This document shows positions 1 to 5,822 of a DNA stretch of 7,611 nt, in pieces (the first letter of the stretch is position 1; every line of letters begins with the position of its first letter). A program made the position numbers and the translations under genes. Origin of the DNA: Lentisphaeria bacterium (GTDB lineage Bacteria; Verrucomicrobiota; Lentisphaeria; Oligosphaerales; Oligosphaeraceae); the NCBI GenBank assembly GCA_028699735.1, contig JAQVUB010000110.1, forward strand, positions 1 to 7,611, written 5' to 3'. Below the pieces are notes generated by a model. That model had not been told where the DNA came from and ran no database searches. It saw only the letters and a program-made list of their open reading frames with translations.

Positions 1-26
1 GCTTTTTCGTGAATTTCGTGGTTAAA
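1..26. repeat. Partial copy of the intergenic palindromic repeat (copy 0, right arm only)
   Basis: The first bases, TTTTTCGTGAATTTCGTGG followed by TTAAAAAGAATTC, resemble the outer arm of the three complete palindromes in this window; copy 3 ends TTTTCGTTGTTAAAAAGAAT. Only one arm is visible because the window begins here. The shared outer block, AATTCTTTTTAA on the minus strand, runs into the transporter gene and supplies its stop codon. The internal sequence is more divergent from the other copies than they are from each other, so the assignment rests on the outer 12-26 bases. Confidence 0.55.
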
Positions 27-1224
27 AAGAATTCCGCATGCGGTCGAATTTTGCGGTGATCTGCCGGGTGACCAGGAGCAGGATCAGGAACATGATTGCC
101 GCCGCCCAGAAAACCATTCTAGTGCTCAGCAGCCATGCGATCAGACCTCCCAGGCAGGGTCCTAAGGTCATACCGGTGGATTTTGCCATTTGAGCAAAGC
201 CGAAGACAGCACCTTTTTTTTCCGGCGGTGTCACTTTTGACAGCCAGGTATTCAGAATGGGGTCAAAACCGGCCAGGAAAATCATCAGCAGAAAACGGAA
301 AGGTATCAGCATCAGGTGACTGGAGGCCAAGGCAATCAGGATCATCGACGCGGAAGCACCCACTGCATTGATATAAAGAAGGCGTCTGGGATGAAAGCGA
401 TCCAGCAGAAGGCTGCCGCCAATTCCGGCCAGCAAAGCCCCCAGACTGCCAACGCCATTGATCATTCCAGACCAGATGGCGACCCCATCCAGGCTGCCAT
501 ATAATTCCTGGATGTATATGGCAAGCAAACCGCCATCCATGCGACGGGTGATGCTCATCCATAATACCAGCGCCAGTAATACCGTGCCTGGACCTAAGGC
601 CGCGAATTTCTCCCGGAAAGACTGCCGCTTGCCGGCTTTTTCAGATTGCACAGCCGTAAATTTCTCGCGCACAAAGAAAAATACCAGAACGGCAGCCAGG
701 AAAAGGACTGCGCCGGAAAAGAGGAAGGTTTTGGCATAACCAAAGCGGTCGGCCATGAATCCCCCGATAAAAAGGCCGGTCATATTACCTGAAAACTGTG
801 CGGAACCCAGGCTTCCCAGAGCCAGTCCCTGGCGGTGTCCGGGTGTGTTGCAGGCCACCAAAGTGATGACGGCGGAGGCCACTCCGGAAAACAAGCCCTG
901 CATCACCCTGAGAAAAGCAAAAATATAGACATTGGGCGCAAAGGCCGCGCAGGAAAGAATCAGGCCGGCTCCGAGAGTCGCCCGCAAGACCATGGGTTTT
1001 CGCCCATAGCGGTCAGACAGCATTCCCCAAACAGGTGATACCAGAGCCATGCTCAGCGGCGCACCGGCAGTAATAACCGTGGTCCATAACTTGACCAGAT
1101 CGGCATCCGTTACCCCCAAATCCTGAATGTAATACGGCGCAAATGGCATCGACAAGGAAAAACCGACCGAAGCACAAAATTGCGAAATCCATAAAACAAT
1201 CAGATTGACAACCCAATATGGCAA
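22..1224 (-). CDS. MFS efflux transporter, MdtG-like (DHA1-type drug/H+ antiporter)
   Basis: A 400-residue inner-membrane protein of the major facilitator superfamily, the usual length for a 12-helix DHA1 transporter. The clearest signature is MFS motif A in the loop between helices 2 and 3: GMLSDRYGRK at residues 67-76. The glycine-rich stretch near 135-150 (SGNMTGLFIGG) is like the antiporter motif C region, with a related TLGPCLGG in the C-terminal half. From memory, the N-terminal half (NLIVLW, FSLSMPF, VSPVWG, REKF) follows E. coli MdtG, which is linked to fosfomycin and deoxycholate resistance; the substrate here is unknown. The start is TTG at 1224-1222: an in-frame TAA sits 12 bases upstream, and AAGGAGG precedes it by only 4 bases. 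The gene is divergent from the membrane protein at 1704, and its TAA lies inside a repeat fragment. No regulator is adjacent. Confidence 0.9.
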   Translation of the reverse strand: MPYWVVNLIVLWISQFCASVGFSLSMPFAPYYIQDLGVTDADLVKLWTTVITAGAPLSMALVSPVWGMLSDRYGRKPMVLRATLGAGLILSCAAFAPNVYIFAFLRVMQGLFSGVASAVITLVACNTPGHRQGLALGSLGSAQFSGNMTGLFIGGFMADRFGYAKTFLFSGAVLFLAAVLVFFFVREKFTAVQSEKAGKRQSFREKFAALGPGTVLLALVLWMSITRRMDGGLLAIYIQELYGSLDGVAIWSGMINGVGSLGALLAGIGGSLLLDRFHPRRLLYINAVGASASMILIALASSHLMLIPFRFLLMIFLAGFDPILNTWLSKVTPPEKKGAVFGFAQMAKSTGMTLGPCLGGLIAWLLSTRMVFWAAAIMFLILLLVTRQITAKFDRMRNSF

Positions 1225-1228
1225 AACC

Positions 1229-1235
1229 CCTCCTT
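1229..1235 (-). promoter_or_regulatory. Shine-Dalgarno site of the MFS gene, supports a TTG start
   Basis: On the minus strand AAGGAGG, a complete match to the 16S anti-SD core, lies 4 bases before TTG at 1224. The spacing is short. The next possible Met is residue 26, inside the first membrane helix region, so the TTG is preferred. Confidence 0.65.
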
Positions 1236-1334
1236 AACCGAAATGGATAGCATATCATGTTTTTTGTAATATAGAGCATGAACCAGTTTTTTCTGCGTGA
1301 AAATCAAAACCGATCAATGGACAAGGAGGTCTTG

Positions 1335-1353
1335 ATTGTAAAACTGGTAACGG
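1335..1353 (+). repeat. Imperfect 19-bp direct repeat, left member (right member 1564-1582)
   Basis: ATTGTAAAACTGGTAACGG here and ATTGCAAAACCGGTAATGG at 1564-1582 match at 16 of 19 positions, and all three differences are C/T transitions. The pair brackets palindromic copy 1. The left member overlaps the outer flank shared with copy 3, so it may belong to the element; the right member may be a related end or a binding site. Function is unknown. Confidence 0.5.
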
Positions 1354-1523
1354 TGGAATTCTTTTTGAACAACGAAAGGCACAAAACGACCCGGGAAAAT
1401 TTCATGGGATGCGGCTTTGACTGCGAGAATGCGTTGTTCCTCCCATGAATTTTTTCTGGGTCGTTTTGTGCCTTTCGTTGTTAAAACATAGCCCTGCCAC
1501 CTACACAGCATCTGACGTATTAC
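1338..1523 (+). repeat. Intergenic palindromic element, copy 1 (hairpin 1368-1482 plus conserved flanks)
   Basis: The core is an inverted repeat of two 42-base arms, 1368-1409 and 1441-1482, with 39 of 42 positions pairing. The outer 25 bp (AACAACGAAAGGCAC to CGACCC) pair perfectly. The 31-base loop (1410-1440) contains GCGGCTTTGACTG and GAATGCGTT, found again in the reverse complement of copy 3. Similarity to copy 3 continues outside the hairpin: about 23 of 29 bases match on the left (1338-1366), and on the right are AGCCCTGCCACC (1490-1501) and CTGACGTATTAC (1512-1523). The element lies between divergent genes, so it does not terminate either neighbour. By the loop sense this copy is on the plus strand. 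No transposase is nearby; it resembles a non-autonomous REP- or MITE-like repeat. Confidence 0.85.
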
Positions 1524-1559
1524 AAAGTACGCCTCACTTCCGGAAAAGCGATACTGTTG

Positions 1560-1590
1560 TTGGATTGCAAAACCGGTAATGGCATATACT
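1560..1590 (+). promoter_or_regulatory. Possible sigma-70 promoter for the membrane protein gene
   Basis: TTGGAT at 1560-1565 and TATACT at 1585-1590 are separated by 19 bases, with transcription expected near 1597. A competing pair is TTGCTT (1619-1624) and TAAATT (1641-1646) with a 16-base spacer. Either would start downstream of repeat copy 1, as required if that hairpin blocks read-through. Neither is strong. Confidence 0.3.
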
Positions 1591-1690
1591 TTAAGATTGT
1601 TATCCTGGAAACCCCTCCTTGCTTTGATCTGCAACCGGAGTAAATTTCAGGATCTTCGTCCGCTGTGTCAAGTCAACGGCTTTAAAACAA

Positions 1691-1695
1691 AGGAG
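1691..1695 (+). promoter_or_regulatory. Shine-Dalgarno site of the membrane protein gene
   Basis: AGGAG lies 8 bases before ATG 1704 and only 3 bases before an out-of-frame ATG at 1699, which opens a 13-codon frame ending at 1740. The spacing favours 1704 as the real start. Confidence 0.75.
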
Positions 1696-1703
1696 AACAT
1701 GAA

Positions 1704-3194
1704 ATGGGAAACTTTTTTCAAGATGTATGGAAAATGGTGATCGACAGCAATGTCTTGGTACTGATCAAGGCAATTGTCATTCTTGCCGCTGGTTGGCTGA
1801 TTGCAATTTATGTATCCGGTCTGGTCAGCCGTTTGATCCGTGCCTCATCGCTTGAACAGAAGCTCAATCGCTGCCTGCCGGAGGGTTCGGCTATGCCCGC
1901 CTCCAAGCTTGACAAGTATATCGGCAGAGCCGTCTATATTTTAATCCTGTTATTTGCAATTTTGGGCTGCCTCACAGCGCTGGATCTGTCTCAGGCAGCA
2001 GCACCCATTCAGAAATTTTTTGATATGATCACCGCTTATGCCGCCAATCTGATCGGGGCTGCAGTCTTGATTTTCATCGCCTGGCTCTGCGCTACCCTGG
2101 CTAAATATCTGGTTGGCACAGCCATGAAAACGCTCTCCATCGATCAGAAGGCTTCCAGCTCGCTAGATATGAAGGAGGGCCGCCCGGTCTCTGCCACGGC
2201 AGCCGAAATCATCTATTGGGTCGTATTGCTGTTCTTTCTGCCAGCAATTTTACGGGCATTGAAGATTGACGGAATCACGGAACCCATTCAGCAGATGTTT
2301 ACCAAACTCCTGGATTATGTGCCGAATCTGATCGGTGCGGGGGCTATTCTCTTTATTGGCTTGATTGCAGCCAAAATTGTCCGCAAAACCGTTTCGGGAC
2401 TGGTCGTGGCCAGTGGCCTCGATGGTCTCGGCGAAAAAGCAGGCGTTTCAAAAATGTTCGGTAATCAGGGACTTTCCGGAATGATCGGCATTGTCGCCTA
2501 CGTCCTGATCGCCATTCCAGTACTGATCTCTTCACTGAATGCCCTCAAAATCGAATCCTTGTCCGATTCGGTTTCCGGACTTTTTTCCAAGATTCTCAAT
2601 ACCACGGGCGATCTGCTTGGAGCCGCTCTGCTCCTGTTTATTGCCGTGATGGTCGGGCATTTTGTTGCCGGCCTGGTGGCTCAGCTCCTGGAAAATTTCG
2701 GTTTCAACAAGCTGCTGGGTCATCTTGGAGTGAAGAAGGATGAAAGCAATGTCGGCGCCCTACCCTCAGCACTGGTTGGAAAAATCGTCTTTATCGCCAT
2801 CATTCTGCATGCCGCCATTGCCGTATGCAATATTCTGAAATTCCCGGAACTGGCCGCCCTGTTACAGACTTTCCTCGTCTTCGGTGGAAATATCGTCGTC
2901 GGCCTGATCGTCCTGCTCATTGGTGTCTGGCTGGCCAATTTTGCCGCAGATTCCCTGAAGGGTAAATGCAATAAACTGGTTGCCACCATCGTCAAAGTTT
3001 GTGTCCTTATCTTTACCGGTGCAATCGCTATCCACAACATGGAAATTGGCGGCCCGATCGTGCAGACGGCCTTTACCCTGCTGCTGGGCGCGGTCTGCGT
3101 GGCAATTGCGCTGGCTTTCGGCCTCGGCGGACGAGAATTTGCCGCACGCAAGTATGAAGAATGGTCCAAACAAATCGATAAAAATGACTGGTAA
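1704..3194 (+). CDS. Polytopic membrane protein with tandem conserved-TM-helix repeats (CmpX / MscS-related)
   Basis: A 496-residue inner-membrane protein made of a repeating unit of about 93 residues. The marker helix recurs at about 18-46 (KAIVILAAGWLIAIYVSGLV), 112-138 (AANLIGAAVLIFIAWLCATL), 205-233 (VPNLIGAGAILFIGLIAAKI), 300-328 (TGDLLGAALLLFIAVMVGHF) and 392-417 (GGNIVVGLIVLLIGVWLANF). Each is followed by a linker and a second hydrophobic stretch, near 77-93, 170-185, 259-277, 359-378 and 427-443. The sequence ends at AFGLGGREFAARKYEEW, a boundary typical of the 'TM_helix' (PF05552) and CmpX group. In MscS-like channels a beta domain would follow; here only about 10 residues remain. 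Membrane location is certain, and a role in mechanosensing or envelope stress is inferred from the family. There is no signal peptide beyond the first helix. It is codirectional with the GH31 gene but separated from it by 300 bp of structured DNA. Confidence 0.85.
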   Translation: MGNFFQDVWKMVIDSNVLVLIKAIVILAAGWLIAIYVSGLVSRLIRASSLEQKLNRCLPEGSAMPASKLDKYIGRAVYILILLFAILGCLTALDLSQAAAPIQKFFDMITAYAANLIGAAVLIFIAWLCATLAKYLVGTAMKTLSIDQKASSSLDMKEGRPVSATAAEIIYWVVLLFFLPAILRALKIDGITEPIQQMFTKLLDYVPNLIGAGAILFIGLIAAKIVRKTVSGLVVASGLDGLGEKAGVSKMFGNQGLSGMIGIVAYVLIAIPVLISSLNALKIESLSDSVSGLFSKILNTTGDLLGAALLLFIAVMVGHFVAGLVAQLLENFGFNKLLGHLGVKKDESNVGALPSALVGKIVFIAIILHAAIAVCNILKFPELAALLQTFLVFGGNIVVGLIVLLIGVWLANFAADSLKGKCNKLVATIVKVCVLIFTGAIAIHNMEIGGPIVQTAFTLLLGAVCVAIALAFGLGGREFAARKYEEWSKQIDKNDW

Positions 3195-3203
3195 TTATTA
3201 GCT

Positions 3204-3424
3204 CCAGTGGAAACCTGCATCGATATGACGTCGCTCGTTGACGACATATCGATGGGGTGCAGTTCCTAAAAGTAGGTAGAGGCTGTCCAGAAAGGTTTCA
3301 GGGTTCAGGTTTAAAATGTGGCGTAACCGGCTCGGTTGCGATTTCTGTTAGCACTCCCACGCCCGAACGGTCTCGGGTGCCCGGGGCGCTACCTTTTGGG
3401 AACTGCACCCTATCGATGTTTTTT
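3204..3424 (+). ncRNA. Candidate structured RNA: small RNA or leader/attenuator upstream of the GH31 gene
   Basis: Several helices can be read directly. Hairpin A: CATCGATATG (3218-3227) pairs with 3245-3254, and inside it CGTC (3229-3232) pairs with GACG (3240-3243). A closing helix of 27 consecutive pairs joins 3246-3272 to 3393-3419. Hairpin B: CGTAACCG (3322-3329) pairs with CGGTTGCG (3333-3340) around a GCT loop. Hairpin C: 3360-3366 pairs with 3373-3379. Three closing-helix pairs are G.U on the plus strand (3247/3418, 3254/3411, 3267/3398) and would be A.C mismatches in a minus-strand RNA, so the plus strand is the likely transcript. T6 follows at 3419-3424. Hairpin A and the closing helix share 3246-3254, so they compete. 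A weak extended -10 (TGG then TAATTA, 3189-3197) could start an RNA near 3204. I do not recognise a known riboswitch, T-box, RNase P or SRP signature. The 5' end is a guess. Confidence 0.6.
3246..3424 (+). terminator. Intrinsic-terminator-like long helix with T6 tract
   Basis: The 27-bp helix 3246-3272/3393-3419 runs directly into TTTTTTG. The 120-base distance between the arms is far longer than in an ordinary terminator hairpin, which suggests the end of a structured RNA or a conditional terminator. If functional it would stop transcription coming from the membrane protein gene before the GH31 gene. Confidence 0.5.
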
Positions 3425-3479
3425 GTATCCGCGCGACTGTTCCTGTTACCGATGTCTTTTGTCCCGCTGCAATCAATAG

Positions 3480-3485
3480 AAAGGA
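3480..3485 (+). promoter_or_regulatory. Shine-Dalgarno site of the GH31 gene
   Basis: AAAGGA lies 9 bases before the ATG at 3495. I see no convincing promoter in the 70 bases between the T6 tract and this start, so the gene may rely on read-through or on a promoter I cannot recognise. Confidence 0.65.
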
Positions 3486-3494
3486 TTTCAGGCA

Positions 3495-5693
3495 ATGTTT
3501 CGCTCCCCTATCACTTTGTCAAACAAGTCGCTGATGATCGTAGAAGTCTTGGCGCCAGACCTCTTCCGAATCCGTATGGATGCCACTGGAAAATTTTCCC
3601 CGGGGGGCGTGGAACGTTATCAAATGCTGAATCTGGATTGGCCGGATTGCACGGTACAGGAACAGAAAGGCGGGAAGGATATCCTTTTTAAGACGGAACA
3701 GGCCGAATTACGGGTTGATTGCACAGACGGCAATTTCTGTCTCTGCGGAGCCGATGGCAGAGAATTGCTGCGCACGGCAGCCCCTCCAAATGGCTCGCAG
3801 GACTCCGGTTTCAATCTGCGACTTAAGCTGCAGGCGGATGAGCGTTTGTATGGCCTTGGCGATGAATCACGAAGCGAACTGAATAAACGGGGACATGACA
3901 AAATCATGTCGATTACCAACGTTTCCGCTTATACACCCATCCCCTTTTTCAGTTCCAGCCGGGGCTGGGGACTGTATTTGAATACCACATGGATTCATCG
4001 CTTCGACGGCGGTAAAAAAAATCCCGAAGTCCTGCAGCTTTATTCCCAGAAAGGAATGCTGGAATGTTTCCTGTTTGCAGCAAATTCCATCCCGGATGTG
4101 CTTAACCGCTACACAGAACTCACCGGGCGTTCCTATGTGCTGCCTCGCTGGAGTTATGGCATGACTTTCGTTTGCGATGAACGGGAAGTGCGCGCGCGGG
4201 ATATCCTCTACGAAGCACTGGAATTCCGACGTCAGGGTATTCCCTGCGATGTCATTGGACTGGAGCCGGGCTGGATGGAAAAACGCTATGATTTTTCTAC
4301 CGAAAAACAATGGAGCGAGACGCGCTTCCATATCCCGTTCTGGCTGAAAAACAAACCCTACGGCACCTTTTGCCATGCCCTTCATAATATGGGCTTTAAA
4401 TTGAGCTTGTGGCTCTGCTGCGATTACGACTTGAGTGAATTCGAAGAACTGCAGCTGAAAAATCAGGGTGCTGCAGACTCGCTTTCTCCTTCCGTCGATG
4501 CGGAATCAAACCTGGAAGATGACCTGATCAAGGATCCGCATTTTCATCCGTCGCGGCAGGATACTCTGACCAAGCCCGGAGAAGGCTGGTTTGAACATCT
4601 GAAAAAATTTGTTGATGATGGCGCGGACGCCTTCAAGTTAGATGGTTCAAATCAGATTAATTATCATCCCGACCGGAAGTGGCTTAATGGCATGGATGAT
4701 GCTGAGATGCATAATCTCTATCCGCTTCTTCTTGCCAAACAAATGTGCCAGGGATTCACCGAATATACCGGCGGCAAACGCACGCAGATTTTCACTCCCA
4801 GCGGGCATGCCGGCATCCAGAAATATGCGGCCATCTGGGCTGGGGATACCGGCGGCGGCCCGAATACCATTCCGGCTCTGCTCAATCTGAGCATGTCGGG
4901 GCAGTCAAATGTCTGTACGGATATGCAGGTTCATGATGCCGCCGGGATCCATTACGGTTTTTTGCAGGCGCTTGCTGAGGGCTTTTCGTGGCACATGTAC
5001 AATCAGCCCTGGTTTCTGAAACCTGAGTGCCTGGCTCTTTACAAGTATTATGCCCATCTGCGATACAGCCTGCTCCCCTATATCTATACCATGGCTCATA
5101 TCGCCTATCGAAGCGGAATGCCGATCATGCGAGCCATGCCCCTGGTCTGTCCGGAGCTCCCAGAAGCAGATGATTGCCTGCAGCAATATTTCTTCGGTGA
5201 CTCCCTTCTGGTTTCAGCCTTTGCGGACAAAGTATTACTTCCCGCAGGAGCCTGGTATGATTTCTGGACGGATCGACTGCTGCAGGGAGGCAGCTGGATT
5301 CCTGCAGAATTTCCGGCGGACCGCGGCGGATGCTTGTTGGTCAAAGCCGGATCGGTCATCCCCCGGCAGTCCCCGGTTGAATCGGCGGGGACGAAGCTCC
5401 CGGAACTCCTCACCTGGCACATTTATCCTGGAGAAGATTTTGACTTCACCCTGATTGAAGATGATGGGATTTCCTTAGCTTACCAGAAAGGGGAAGTTGT
5501 AGAAACCGAAGTTCGCGGACGCCGGTCAGGTAACCGGTATATGGTGGAAATCTCCCCTCGAAAGGGCACCTGTCAGGGAATGCCGGCACTTCGCAAACAT
5601 CGTTTTGTTGTGCATCCTGCCGGCCTGAAGCTGGAGGTTCCAGCCGACGAACAGAACGAAAGCGCAATGGCGACCGTAATCCTCACGGATTAA
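3495..5693 (+). CDS. Glycoside hydrolase family 31 (alpha-glucosidase / alpha-xylosidase type), cytosolic
   Basis: A 732-residue retaining alpha-glycoside hydrolase with no signal peptide or membrane segment, so probably acting on imported oligosaccharides. Domain order follows GH31: an N-terminal beta-sandwich (about 1-205, including the RLYGLGDESR-type segment), a TIM barrel from about 215, and C-terminal beta domains with the family pattern LLPAGAWYDFWT followed by a DUF5110-like segment. The likely nucleophile is D383 in DAFKLDGSNQ, where alpha-xylosidases have KTDFGE. The likely acid/base is D451 in IWAGDTGGG, matching the family W-x-GD motif. The early barrel strand reads GLEPGW (E257, W260), where many members have LDxxW. 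Exact substrate cannot be assigned, because KLDGSNQ and LEPGW differ from the best-known glucosidases and xylosidases. There is no sugar transporter or regulator next to it; upstream is the structured segment and downstream repeat copy 2. Confidence 0.92.
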   Translation: MFRSPITLSNKSLMIVEVLAPDLFRIRMDATGKFSPGGVERYQMLNLDWPDCTVQEQKGGKDILFKTEQAELRVDCTDGNFCLCGADGRELLRTAAPPNGSQDSGFNLRLKLQADERLYGLGDESRSELNKRGHDKIMSITNVSAYTPIPFFSSSRGWGLYLNTTWIHRFDGGKKNPEVLQLYSQKGMLECFLFAANSIPDVLNRYTELTGRSYVLPRWSYGMTFVCDEREVRARDILYEALEFRRQGIPCDVIGLEPGWMEKRYDFSTEKQWSETRFHIPFWLKNKPYGTFCHALHNMGFKLSLWLCCDYDLSEFEELQLKNQGAADSLSPSVDAESNLEDDLIKDPHFHPSRQDTLTKPGEGWFEHLKKFVDDGADAFKLDGSNQINYHPDRKWLNGMDDAEMHNLYPLLLAKQMCQGFTEYTGGKRTQIFTPSGHAGIQKYAAIWAGDTGGGPNTIPALLNLSMSGQSNVCTDMQVHDAAGIHYGFLQALAEGFSWHMYNQPWFLKPECLALYKYYAHLRYSLLPYIYTMAHIAYRSGMPIMRAMPLVCPELPEADDCLQQYFFGDSLLVSAFADKVLLPAGAWYDFWTDRLLQGGSWIPAEFPADRGGCLLVKAGSVIPRQSPVESAGTKLPELLTWHIYPGEDFDFTLIEDDGISLAYQKGEVVETEVRGRRSGNRYMVEISPRKGTCQGMPALRKHRFVVHPAGLKLEVPADEQNESAMATVILTD

Positions 5694-5820
5694 TTTTTAA
5701 ACAACGAAAAGACACGAAAAGGCACGAAAAAAATCTTGAGAAGTGCGGACGCAGGCTTGCCGTCAAAGTCTCTTCCCAAGATTTTTTTCGTGCCAGTTCG
5801 TGCTTTTCGTTGTTAAAAAA
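5694..5820 (-). repeat. Intergenic palindromic element, copy 2 (convergent terminator position)
   Basis: Arms 5694-5743 and 5772-5820 form a long imperfect inverted repeat around a 28-base loop, filling the whole gap between the GH31 stop and the hisG stop. Outer arms carry the family sequence ACAACGAAAAG with CACGAA, then GGCACGAAAAAAATCTTG pairs perfectly with its partner. The loop read on the minus strand contains CTTTGACGG and TGCGT, the core also present in copies 1 and 3, so the element points to the minus strand. The inner stem is flanked by A7 on one side and T7 on the other, so the inner hairpin has intrinsic-terminator form in both directions. It is well placed to stop both the GH31 and the his transcripts. 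Confidence 0.85.
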
Positions 5821-5822
5821 GA

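Larger units (their letters stand above)
1225..1703. other. Divergent intergenic region between the MFS gene and the membrane protein gene
   Basis: This 479-bp stretch has no convincing gene. It holds repeat copy 1 in the middle, an imperfect 19-bp direct repeat on either side of it (1335-1353 and 1564-1582), and room for one promoter on each side of the palindrome. A complete SD-like AAGGAGGT on the plus strand at 1323-1330 is followed by a TTG only one base downstream and a 38-codon frame that reads into the palindrome; I treat this as chance. Confidence 0.7.

Noticed and set aside
1323..1448. Plus-strand 38-codon frame after a complete AAGGAGGT
   Set aside because: The only start (TTG at 1332) is one base from the SD, and most of the frame is palindrome arm and loop. 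The equivalent frame is not kept in copies 2 and 3.
1314..1634. Minus-strand 106-codon frame across repeat copy 1
   Set aside because: It reads straight through both palindrome arms and loop, uses a TTG start with no well-spaced SD, and its sequence resembles no protein. It is a by-product of the repeat.
1699..1740. Out-of-frame ATG with 13 codons just before the membrane protein start
   Set aside because: Only 3 bases from the SD; the ATG at 1704 has normal spacing and opens the real gene.
2720..3247. Minus-strand 175-codon frame opposite the membrane protein gene
   Set aside because: It is antisense to a clearly coding gene with repeated helices; its translation is low-complexity Ser/Thr/Arg-rich and lacks domains.
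3218..3254. Hairpin A as the terminator of the membrane protein gene
   Set aside because: It is followed by GGGG, not a T tract. The T6 at 3419-3424 follows the long helix instead.
3246..3419. Firm identification as 6S RNA, riboswitch or T-box
   Set aside because: Size and general shape allow it, but I could not find the conserved bases that define any of these families, so only an unassigned structured RNA is claimed.
3257..3691. Plus-strand 144-codon frame running from the structured gap into the GH31 gene
   Set aside because: It overlaps nearly 200 bases of the GH31 reading frame in another frame, has no SD, and its first half is explained by base-paired RNA-like structure.
3867..4385. 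Minus-strand 172-codon frame opposite the GH31 gene
   Set aside because: Antisense to conserved GH31 sequence and without recognisable motifs or SD.
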